Assembly (NCBI GenBank): GCA_016183805.1
Contig: JACPDX010000021.1
Span: 8,465-43,216 of the forward strand
Source of the DNA: Bacteroidota bacterium
Lineage (GTDB): Bacteria; Bacteroidota; Bacteroidia; Flavobacteriales_E; Vicingaceae
Reading direction: 5' to 3'
DNA length: 34,752 bases
A model generated the notes under the pieces. It had not been told where the DNA came from and did no database searches. It was given only the letters and a program-made list of their open reading frames with translations. Positions 15,196 to 22,060 of this stretch are shown piece by piece (position 1 is the stretch's first letter; each line of letters starts with the position of its first letter). Both the position numbers and the translations under genes were made by a program.

Positions 15196-15687
15196 CTATC
15201 TACACTCCCCAACATTACTACTGCTTTTAAAAACCACTTTTTTTGAAGTTTTTGAAAAACTAATAAACTCATAAGGAAAAATGATGCTTTGAGAATAAGT
15301 ACATTTTGGGTTAGGAGTTGTTTCGGTATAATCCACCATTATTTCGTTAGCTTCTTCACTTACTGAATTTATTTTTAGTTGATATCCGCCATTTTTTCTC
15401 ATGCCTAAAGCCACTAAAACAACTACGTCGTTGTTAAAATCAACGATTGGCGCAGGAGTTGGGTCAGAAAAATTTGACCAAGCCAATTTCCATGCTTTTT
15501 CAAATGCTGTATGGTTGGTATAAACTTCTTGCGTTAGCTCTTGGAAACCTCCGTTTGTGTTTTTATCTATGGTTTTAAAAGTAATAGAAGAATTGGTTGC
15601 TACCTTTTTGGTAGAAGTACAAGAGATAAGAATTACCGATAAAAGCAGTAAAAATTGCTTTGAGATTTGTTTGTTGATTTTTGTCAT
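15196..15687 (-). CDS. Lipoprotein with PrcB-like C-terminal domain
   Basis: A 163-residue protein with a lipoprotein signal (lipobox LISC, cysteine at residue 23, then TSTKK). The rest fits the PrcB_C domain: AFEKAWKLAWSNF, VDFNNDVVVLVALGMRKNGGYQLKINSV, then a strand with TETTPNPKC. PrcB was named as a partner of the Treponema dentilisin protease; in most Bacteroidota the domain is found alone as a lipoprotein and its role is unknown. It starts 10 nt after the small lipoprotein gene stop, in the same direction. Confidence 0.78.
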   Translation of the reverse strand: MTKINKQISKQFLLLLSVILISCTSTKKVATNSSITFKTIDKNTNGGFQELTQEVYTNHTAFEKAWKLAWSNFSDPTPAPIVDFNNDVVVLVALGMRKNGGYQLKINSVSEEANEIMVDYTETTPNPKCTYSQSIIFPYEFISFSKTSKKVVFKSSSNVGECR

Positions 15688-15697
15688 TCACAAAGTT

Positions 15698-15817
15698 TTA
15701 CATTGTTCCCATAGGAGTTTTAATTCCTTTTTTATTTCCACATTTCCGTGGACTTGAACAAGATGCCACAAGAGCAATTATAGCAAGTAGAAAAAATATT
15801 TTTCCAAAAGATTTCAT
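15698..15817 (-). CDS. Small lipoprotein of 39 residues
   Basis: An open frame from an ATG (complement of 15815-15817) to TAA (complement of 15698-15700). It begins MKSFGKIFFLLAIIALVASC, a clear lipoprotein signal with lipobox VASC (cysteine at residue 20). The mature peptide is only 20 residues: CSSPRKCGNKKGIKTPMGTM. It sits 7 nt after the pdxJ stop and 10 nt before the PrcB-like gene, so it is inside an operon. The signal peptide, tight spacing and motif-like tail (KCGNKKGIKTPMG) argue it is real. Such very short lipoproteins are often missed by gene finders. Function unknown. Confidence 0.75.
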   Translation of the reverse strand: MKSFGKIFFLLAIIALVASCSSPRKCGNKKGIKTPMGTM

Positions 15818-15824
15818 AATTTTT

Positions 15825-16538
15825 TTATTTTAAACAAAGTAAGTATTTTTTTATGGTTTCTTCCAATCCAAAATACAAGGCATCAGAAATTAAAGCATGT
15901 CCAATAGAAACTTCTTTTAGGTGGATAATATTTTGTTTGAAGTAGGTTAAATTTTCCAAGCTAAGATCATGTCCGGCATTTATGCCCAAACCTAATTTGT
16001 TTGCCAAATTTGCCGCTTCAACAAAATCTTTTATGGCTTTGGTTCTATCCGTGCTATAATTTTCGGCATAAGGCCCTGTGTACAATTCAATTCGATCTGT
16101 TCCTGTTTCTACAGCATTTTCGATATTTACAAGGTTGGTATCTACAAAAAGTGAAGTTCTAATGTGGTATTTTTTAAATTCAGCAACAACTTCTTTTAAA
16201 TAATCTTTTTGTTTTAACGTGTCCCAACCAGCATTTGAAGTTAAAACTCCCGGTGGGTCTGGTACTAAAGTTACTTGTTCGGGTTTAACTTCCAAAACCA
16301 AATTAATAAATGATGTATTTGGGAAACCTTCGATGTTAAATTCGGTTTTCACTACTTTTTTTAAATCGTAAACATCAGCATACCTAATGTGCCGCTCGTC
16401 AGGTCGTGGATGAACGGTTATTCCTTGAGCCCCAAATTTTTCACAATCTATTGCCACCTGAACCACGTTTGGAGTATTTCCTCCACGAGCATTCCTTATG
16501 GTTGCCACTTTATTGATATTTACACTTAATTTTGTCAT
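15825..16538 (-). CDS. pdxJ: Pyridoxine 5'-phosphate synthase
   Basis: A 237-residue TIM-barrel enzyme that condenses 1-deoxy-D-xylulose 5-phosphate with 1-amino-acetone 3-phosphate in the DXP-dependent pyridoxal phosphate pathway. Diagnostic segments are [92 protein letters not shown] and [20 protein letters not shown] start at the ATG complementary to 16536-16538; an in-frame TTG eight codons upstream would give a longer protein but overlaps a candidate -7 box. It heads the reverse-strand run with the two lipoproteins and is divergent from the CBS gene. Confidence 0.95.
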   Translation of the reverse strand: MTKLSVNINKVATIRNARGGNTPNVVQVAIDCEKFGAQGITVHPRPDERHIRYADVYDLKKVVKTEFNIEGFPNTSFINLVLEVKPEQVTLVPDPPGVLTSNAGWDTLKQKDYLKEVVAEFKKYHIRTSLFVDTNLVNIENAVETGTDRIELYTGPYAENYSTDRTKAIKDFVEAANLANKLGLGINAGHDLSLENLTYFKQNIIHLKEVSIGHALISDALYFGLEETIKKYLLCLK

Positions 16539-16559
16539 GTTTAAATTGGTAATTTTGAC

Positions 16560-16567
16560 CAAAAGTA
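16560..16567 (-). promoter_or_regulatory. Candidate -7 element (TACTTTTG) of pdxJ
   Basis: On the reverse strand TACTTTTG fits TAnnTTTG and ends 21 nt before the chosen ATG. A second match, TACCTTTG, lies further upstream at 16582-16589. Neither has a TTG at a good -33 distance, so the choice is open. Confidence 0.35.
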
Positions 16568-16606
16568 GTAGGTTTACAAAACAAAGGTAAAACTTTCATT
16601 AATAAT

Positions 16607-17269
16607 ATGATTGCAGAAGAATTAATATCTTACGAAATACCACCGTTAAAACCATCGGATACCGGCAATAGAGTTTTGCAGTGGATGGAAGAGTTTAAGG
16701 TGAGGGATATGGTTGTGGTGAAAAGCAAGAAGTATATTGGAATTATTGAAGAAACAGATTTACTGGATCGGAATAATTTAGGTGATAAGTTGGAATCATA
16801 CAGCTTAAATTTGAAAAAACCGTTTGTTTTTAAGAACCAACATATTTTTGAAGTGATAGGCTTATTTGTAGAAAATGATGTTGATGTTTTACCTGTTTTG
16901 GGAGAAAGTGAAGAGTATTTAGGATTAATTACCACAAAAAAAATTCTGCAATATTTGGCCGAAATTGTATCGGTAGCTAATCAAGGGAGCATTGTAACGT
17001 TAGAAATGAACACTGTAGATTATTCGATGGTAGAACTCGCAAAAATTGTTGAATCAGACGATGCTAAAATTTTAGCTTCATTTATAACCTCTCATCCAAA
17101 CTCAAATAAAATTGAGGTTACACTAAAAATTAATAAAACCGATATTACTAGAATTCTTCATTCTTTTGAACGATTTAATTATACTGTAACTGCGTCATAC
17201 AACGAAAGCGAATATCACCAAGATTTAAAAAACAGGTATGATGAATTTATGAGGTTTTTAAACCCTTAA
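16607..17269 (+). CDS. CBS-pair domain protein
   Basis: A 220-residue cytoplasmic protein. Two CBS motifs span about residues 1-125 (DTGNRVLQWMEEFKVRDMVVV, KKYIGIIEETDLLD; HIFEVIGLFVENDVDVLPVL, EYLGLITTKKILQYL). A C-terminal ACT-like domain is suggested by SIVTLEMNTVDYSMVELAKIVESDDAKIL and the following IEVTLKINKTDITRIL. CBS pairs usually bind adenine nucleotides as sensors. It begins the run CBS, POTRA/barrel protein, nadK, DUF6089, uppS, bamA, an order I know from other Bacteroidota, and is 8 nt from the POTRA/barrel gene. The ligand is unknown. Confidence 0.88.
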   Translation: MIAEELISYEIPPLKPSDTGNRVLQWMEEFKVRDMVVVKSKKYIGIIEETDLLDRNNLGDKLESYSLNLKKPFVFKNQHIFEVIGLFVENDVDVLPVLGESEEYLGLITTKKILQYLAEIVSVANQGSIVTLEMNTVDYSMVELAKIVESDDAKILASFITSHPNSNKIEVTLKINKTDITRILHSFERFNYTVTASYNESEYHQDLKNRYDEFMRFLNP

Positions 17270-17277
17270 TTTACCAC

Positions 17278-18684
17278 ATGCTTTTTAAAACATTAGCATT
17301 TTTTTCATTTCTTTTTGTGTTACTTAACAATAGTATTGCACAGGATTCTACTGCTTATGTTATTGTAAATGAGATAAAAGTAATTGGTAATAAAAATACT
17401 CGTGAACACATTATAGTTCGGGAATTACCATTTCAATTGGGCGATACTATTTTTGTGAATGATATAACCAAAACATTTGAGCGAGCTCATAACAATATTT
17501 TTAATACTTCGCTTTTCAATTTTATTACTATAGAGCATGCTTATTTTAACGATACCTATATTTCTGTTATTATATCTGTAGAAGAACGTTGGTATTGGTG
17601 GCCTTTACCTATTTTTGAAGTGCAAGAAACCAATTTTAATACGTGGTGGCAGACCAGAAATTTTGAAAGAGCAAACTATGGAATGTTTGTAGTAAAAGAA
17701 AATTTCAGAGGCAGAAAAGAACGAATTGCAATTAAAGCACAAACCGGCTATACCGAGCAAGTGGGATTTAGCTATTCTATTCCATACCTGAACCAAAAAC
17801 AAACTCAGGGCTTAGGCGTAAGTTATAGTTACAGTAGAAATAGGGAAGTGAACTTTTCAACATTAGACAATAAACGTTTATTTTATAAAGATGAAAACAG
17901 GTATTTAAAAAAAGAAATTTATACAAAAGCTACATATGAATATCGACCTAAACTTTACAACAGTTATAGTGTTCAATTTGCATATACAAATATTGAGGTG
18001 GCTGATTCAGTTGTTTTTTATAATTCAGATTATTTGAACAACAACCAAAACAATGCCGAATTTTTAAGCTTAACATTTTATTTAAAAAGAGATAAAAGAA
18101 ACTACAAGGCTTATGCTACCAAAGGTTATTTTTATGATTTCCAGTTTACTCAAAACGGATTAGGTGTGTTTGATAAGGAAGTAAATAATTCCTTTTTTAC
18201 CATTAGCTATCGAAAACACCTTCAATTGCATCCTCGATTTTTTTCGTCGGGAATGGTAAAAGGAAAAGCATCGATAAATAAACAACCTTTTTATTTTTTA
18301 GGTGGATTAGGTTATGAAAATACATTAGTAAGGGGTTATGAATATTATGTGGTAAATGGCGAGCATTATGGTTTGTTTAAAACCCAATTAAGATATGGAT
18401 TGGTTGACAATAAAATATTTAAAATAAACATGTTACCTTTCGAAAAATTCAATAAAGTGCCATTATCCATCTATTTAGGAACATATTTTGACGGAGGTTA
18501 CGTAAGTGAAAACAAAACTACCCCGGTAGCTATTGGTTCAAATTTTTTAAATGAAAAATGGCTGTTTGGTGGAGGAGCATCTATTGATTTTGTTAGTTAT
18601 TACGATATTGTATTTCGCTTCGAATATTCTTTCAATAATTTGAACGAACAAGGATTGTTTATACATTTCATTGCTCCATTATAA
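17278..18684 (+). CDS. BamA/TamA-family outer-membrane protein with one POTRA domain
   Basis: A 468-residue protein with a signal peptide (ending NNSIAQ). One POTRA-like domain covers about 25-110 (VNEIKVIGNKNTREHIIVRELPF, then FNFITIEHAYF). The remainder is a 16-strand-type barrel; LGYENTLVRGYEYY carries the VRGY/F motif of the Omp85 loop 6. It is much shorter than BamA (827 residues, encoded further on) and has a single POTRA, so it is not a second BamA. It probably helps insert or export a subset of envelope proteins, inferred from family only. It starts 8 nt after the CBS gene stop. Confidence 0.88.
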   Translation: MLFKTLAFFSFLFVLLNNSIAQDSTAYVIVNEIKVIGNKNTREHIIVRELPFQLGDTIFVNDITKTFERAHNNIFNTSLFNFITIEHAYFNDTYISVIISVEERWYWWPLPIFEVQETNFNTWWQTRNFERANYGMFVVKENFRGRKERIAIKAQTGYTEQVGFSYSIPYLNQKQTQGLGVSYSYSRNREVNFSTLDNKRLFYKDENRYLKKEIYTKATYEYRPKLYNSYSVQFAYTNIEVADSVVFYNSDYLNNNQNNAEFLSLTFYLKRDKRNYKAYATKGYFYDFQFTQNGLGVFDKEVNNSFFTISYRKHLQLHPRFFSSGMVKGKASINKQPFYFLGGLGYENTLVRGYEYYVVNGEHYGLFKTQLRYGLVDNKIFKINMLPFEKFNKVPLSIYLGTYFDGGYVSENKTTPVAIGSNFLNEKWLFGGGASIDFVSYYDIVFRFEYSFNNLNEQGLFIHFIAPL

Positions 18685-18718
18685 TCAAAATAAGTAATTT
18701 CACTAAAAATTTAGCAAC

Positions 18719-19594
18719 TTGAAAGTAGCAATTTATAGCCGAAATTTATCTGATAACCATGCAAATTTTGTTAATGAATTGGTGTGCAAACTAATTGATA
18801 AACAAATTGAAGTAATTGTTTTTGAACTTTTGTTGGAATTTTTAAAAAAGCACATTAATGTAGATAAAGAGTTAAAAACTTTTAAAAACAGTAAAGAGTT
18901 AGATGGAGTGGATTATATGTTTAGTGTTGGAGGTGATGGAACATTGCTTCAATCCATATCATTTGTAAGTAAGTTGCAACTACCGGTTTTAGGAATAAAT
19001 ACAGGTAGGTTAGGGTTTTTAACATCAGTTTCCAGTCAGGAAATTGATGAAGCAATTAAAAGCATACTTTCAAAGAATTTTGATTTAGATACTCGTTCCA
19101 TGTTAGAAGTAGAACTTAAAAATAATCCTTTTGGGGCATTAAATTTTGCATTAAACGAGGTAACTATTCAGAAAAAAGACTCCTCTGCAATGATTATTAT
19201 TCATACTTATTTGGATGGAAAATTCTTAAACTCCTATTGGGCAGATGGATTAATTGTTTCAACACCAACAGGCTCTACAGCGTATTCGTTGAGTTGCAAC
19301 GGGCCAATTGTTCTTCCAAATTCTGGTAATATTATCATTACACCAATTGCTCCTCACAATTTAAATGTTCGCCCGTTAGTAATTCCAGACAATATAGAAG
19401 TTAGATTACTAATTGAAAGTAGAGCAGAAAATTGTTTGGTAGCTTTAGATTATAAATCGGAAACTATTCCGGTATCTACCGAAATTATCATTAAAAAATC
19501 AAAAGAGCAAATTAGTATAATTCGACTAAAAAAACATGATTTTTTAAGTACTTTACGAAACAAATTAATGTGGGGCTTGGACAAAAGAAATTGA
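18719..19594 (+). CDS. nadK: NAD kinase
   Basis: A 291-residue cytoplasmic enzyme that phosphorylates NAD to NADP. Seen motifs are GGDGT at 71-75 (FSVGGDGTLLQSI), LGINTGRLGFLTSV, LNEVTIQKKDSSAM and DGLIVSTPTGSTAYSLSCNGPIV, followed by APHNLNVRPLVIPD. The start is TTG at 18719: the family begins MKxAIxxRN directly at this point and no ATG is available, so a rare start codon is real here and may keep expression low. It lies 34 nt after the POTRA/barrel gene. Confidence 0.96.
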   Translation: MKVAIYSRNLSDNHANFVNELVCKLIDKQIEVIVFELLLEFLKKHINVDKELKTFKNSKELDGVDYMFSVGGDGTLLQSISFVSKLQLPVLGINTGRLGFLTSVSSQEIDEAIKSILSKNFDLDTRSMLEVELKNNPFGALNFALNEVTIQKKDSSAMIIIHTYLDGKFLNSYWADGLIVSTPTGSTAYSLSCNGPIVLPNSGNIIITPIAPHNLNVRPLVIPDNIEVRLLIESRAENCLVALDYKSETIPVSTEIIIKKSKEQISIIRLKKHDFLSTLRNKLMWGLDKRN

Positions 19595-19633
19595 AATAAA
19601 AATGGGTAAGTAAAATTACTTAAGATAATTATT

Positions 19634-19665
19634 TTGGATTTTTAAAAAATAAAATAATATATTTG
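19634..19665 (+). promoter_or_regulatory. Bacteroidota-type promoter of the first DUF6089 gene, with upstream palindrome
   Basis: TTG at 19634-19636, a 21-nt spacer and TATATTTG at 19658-19665 match the consensus; the ATG is 33 nt further on. A near-palindrome, TAAGTAA-AA-TTACTTA at 19607-19622, ends 11 nt upstream of the TTG and could be a regulator site or the weak 3' hairpin of nadK. Confidence 0.7.
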
Positions 19666-19698
19666 CAATTACGCTCATTGTTAAAGAATTAAAATAGA

Positions 19699-20625
19699 AT
19701 GCGAAGTTTAATAATACTGCTATTTACGATTATACTATTACCTTCAATAGGAAGTGCCCAGAAATGGAAAAGAAATCGAGTTGAATATTCTTTTGGAATT
19801 GGTGCAACAAATTTTTTGGGAGATTTAGGCGGTGCAGATCAGGTTGGTACCAATGGGTTAAGAGATTTTGAATTGAGTGCAACAAGAATGGGTGCAGTTT
19901 TAGGCTATCGCTACCAATTGGGCGAAGATTGGTTTGTGCGTGGTAATTTTGATTATGTTATGGTGGCTGGTGATGATGCTTTAACAAAAGAACCTGCAAG
20001 AGCTAGTAGAAAATTAAGTTTTAGATCTCACTTACTTGAATTGTCAGCTCAAGGAGAATACATGTTGGTTAAGCAAAAAAGTGGTCACTTATATAGATTA
20101 AGAGGGGTTCGTGGTAAATCATGGTTTAGGTTTGAAGTCTATATTTTTGGCGGTATTGGTGGTATTTGGTACAATCCTCAATCAAGAAATCCGCAGGGCG
20201 ATTGGGTATCACTTAAAGCTATGCATACCGAAGGGCAAGGATTACCTGGAGGACCAAAACAATATTCAGGTTTTACCTTTGTAATGCCTTATGGTATTGG
20301 TTTAAGAAGAAATTTAGGAGGTAGTACTCAACAAGGCTTGTGGTCAATTGGGTTAGAATTAAGCATGAGAAAAACTTTTTCAGATTATATTGATGATGTA
20401 AGCAATGTATATTACGATAATGGTTCGATACAAGCTGCTTATGGTGATGAAGCAGCTTATTTTGCAGACCCTTCAGGTAAATATCATGGGCTGATTGATG
20501 ATGGAAGTGGTAATAAAATAGGTCAACAACGAGGCGATAAAGATGATAAAGATGCTTATATGCTTGGTGTTGTTTCTATTAATTTTAAACCTGGTAGAAG
20601 AAGAAGAAACTTACCTAAGTTTTAA
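19699..20625 (+). CDS. DUF6089 outer-membrane beta-barrel protein
   Basis: A 308-residue exported protein (signal peptide ending GSAQ). It begins with the DUF6089 hallmark VEYSFGIGATNFLGDLGGAD and continues as an up-down barrel of alternating strands (MGAVLGYRYQLGEDWFVRGNFDYV, HLLELSAQGEYMLV, FRFEVYIFGGIGGIWYNP). Its C-terminal tail is basic (KPGRRRRNLPKF). It has its own good promoter. Position next to uppS and bamA is conserved in related bacteria to my knowledge. Function is unknown; a role at the outer membrane is inferred from the fold. Confidence 0.85.
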   Translation: MRSLIILLFTIILLPSIGSAQKWKRNRVEYSFGIGATNFLGDLGGADQVGTNGLRDFELSATRMGAVLGYRYQLGEDWFVRGNFDYVMVAGDDALTKEPARASRKLSFRSHLLELSAQGEYMLVKQKSGHLYRLRGVRGKSWFRFEVYIFGGIGGIWYNPQSRNPQGDWVSLKAMHTEGQGLPGGPKQYSGFTFVMPYGIGLRRNLGGSTQQGLWSIGLELSMRKTFSDYIDDVSNVYYDNGSIQAAYGDEAAYFADPSGKYHGLIDDGSGNKIGQQRGDKDDKDAYMLGVVSINFKPGRRRRNLPKF

Positions 20626-20684
20626 CAATTTTATTGTTTTTCTCACGTTTTACTTTACCACATTATGTTTTACTAATAATTACA

Positions 20685-21269
20685 ATGAGAAAAAAAGTTC
20701 TCTTTCTCTTCCTAATACTCTTTTTATTTATTAATAAATTTAAAGCACAACATTCCGAAATAGGTATTTTATTAGGTACTTCATATTATGTAGGAGAGTT
20801 AAATCCCAGCAACCCTTTCATTAATAAAATTAACCCGGCCATTGGTGTTTTGTATCGAAAAAATTTGAATAAAAGATATGCTTTACGTTATGGATTAAAT
20901 TATGGATTACTAGGAGCTGATGATAACTATAATAAAACCGAATGGAACAAAGTTAGCAACCTTTCTTTTTCAACTTCAATATTAGAAGCTTCAGTATTAT
21001 TAGAATTTAATTTTCTACCATATCAAATAAATAATTATAACACATCTCCTTTTACTCCATTAAAATTTGATTTTATTCGAAATATAGGACTAAATATTGA
21101 ATGGGGAGTGAGAAAAACCTTTACGGATGAAATTGATGGGCTGCCCCAAACCTACTCCAATGGCTATCAAATAAGTAATTCTAACAATAACGATTGGTAC
21201 TCTTTTGCCGGAATTACACTGAATTATAAAATTTTAACAAAAACAGATAGGTGTCCTGTTGTAAAATAG
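20685..21269 (+). CDS. Second DUF6089-like outer-membrane protein
   Basis: A 194-residue exported protein (MRKKVLFLF, signal peptide ending NKFKAQ). The start EIGILLGTSYYVGELNPSNPF and the following GVLYRKNLNKRYALRYGLNYGLLGADD mirror the upstream DUF6089 protein, so the two are tandem paralogues; this one is shorter, lacking the long glycine-rich insert. I use the ATG at 20685 because the signal peptide starts there; an in-frame ATG at 20634 would add 17 residues in front of it. It ends 22 nt before the uppS hairpin. Confidence 0.82.
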   Translation: MRKKVLFLFLILFLFINKFKAQHSEIGILLGTSYYVGELNPSNPFINKINPAIGVLYRKNLNKRYALRYGLNYGLLGADDNYNKTEWNKVSNLSFSTSILEASVLLEFNFLPYQINNYNTSPFTPLKFDFIRNIGLNIEWGVRKTFTDEIDGLPQTYSNGYQISNSNNNDWYSFAGITLNYKILTKTDRCPVVK

Positions 21270-21289
21270 GCTTATTAATACCATATTTG
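21259..21289 (+). promoter_or_regulatory. Candidate uppS promoter overlapping the end of the DUF6089 gene
   Basis: TTG at 21259-21261, a 20-nt spacer and CATATTTG at 21282-21289 give a near-consensus promoter (first T of the -7 box replaced by C). The -33 part lies inside the upstream coding sequence. Predicted transcription would start inside the hairpin at 21291-21310. Confidence 0.5.
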
Positions 21290-21290
21290 C

Positions 21291-21314
21291 AGCCTAGAAA
21301 AAAGTAGGCTTTTT
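21291..21314 (+). terminator. Terminator-like hairpin directly before the uppS start codon
   Basis: AGCCTA at 21291-21296 pairs with TAGGCT at 21305-21310 around an 8-nt loop, followed by TTTT to 21314; the uppS ATG is at 21317. It can end the DUF6089 transcript or act as a leader hairpin. The stem is only 6 bp, so strength is uncertain. Confidence 0.5.
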
Positions 21315-21316
21315 CG

Positions 21317-22060
21317 ATGAGTTATAAAGAACAAATAGATAAACAAAATATGCCCAATCATATTGCCATAATTATGGATGGGAATGGTAGATGGGCTAAA
21401 GAACACAATAAACCAAGAGTCTATGGTCATAAGAAAGGAGTTTTATCTGTTCGCGATGTGGTTGAAGGTGCCGGTGAAATTGGACTGAAACATTTAACAC
21501 TTTATGCTTTTTCTACCGAAAACTGGAAAAGACCGAAATTGGAAGTTACCGCATTAATGCAATTATTGGTTAACACAATAAGTAAAGAAGCAGATACATT
21601 AAATAAGAATAATGTAAAACTTACTACCATCGGGGATATTAACAGCTTACCATCAAACTGTAGGAATGAATTAATAAAAGCCATTTCGAAAACTGAAAAA
21701 AATACGGGATTAAATTTAATTTTAGCCTTAAGTTATAGCTCCAAATGGGAAATTATTGAAGCCGTAAAAAATATTTCAAAAGATGTGCTTGAAGATAAGA
21801 TGAATATTGAAGATATAGATGAAAATATTATTGATGATTATTTAAATACTAAAGGTATTCCCGATCCAGAATTCCTGATTAGAACAAGTGGTGAGCACCG
21901 AATAAGTAATTTTTTACTTTGGCAAATTGCTTATGCTGAGTTGTTATTTTCAAGTAAACTGTGGCCTGATTATCGAAAAGAAGATTTATTTGAAGCTATC
22001 GTTAATTATCAAAAAAGAGAAAGAAGATTTGGGCTAACGAGTGAGCAAATAAACAAATAA
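21317..22060 (+). CDS. uppS: Undecaprenyl diphosphate synthase (cis-prenyltransferase)
   Basis: A 247-residue cytoplasmic/peripheral enzyme that extends farnesyl diphosphate with isopentenyl units to C55, the lipid carrier for peptidoglycan and O-antigen. Motifs: IIMDGNGRWAKE with the catalytic Asp21, YGHKKG, LTLYAFSTENWKRP, and near the end PDPEFLIRTSGEHRISNFLLWQIAYAELLF with the substrate-binding arginines. The family's usual length is about 240-250. It is followed immediately by bamA (stop and next ATG adjacent), so the two are one transcript linking wall precursor and outer-membrane assembly. Confidence 0.97.
   Translation: MSYKEQIDKQNMPNHIAIIMDGNGRWAKEHNKPRVYGHKKGVLSVRDVVEGAGEIGLKHLTLYAFSTENWKRPKLEVTALMQLLVNTISKEADTLNKNNVKLTTIGDINSLPSNCRNELIKAISKTEKNTGLNLILALSYSSKWEIIEAVKNISKDVLEDKMNIEDIDENIIDDYLNTKGIPDPEFLIRTSGEHRISNFLLWQIAYAELLFSSKLWPDYRKEDLFEAIVNYQKRERRFGLTSEQINK

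Noticed and set aside
15046-15246. Forward open frame of 66 codons over the DUF2971 5' end
   Set aside because: It is antisense to DUF2971 and the PrcB-like gene tail and shows no domain or signal peptide.
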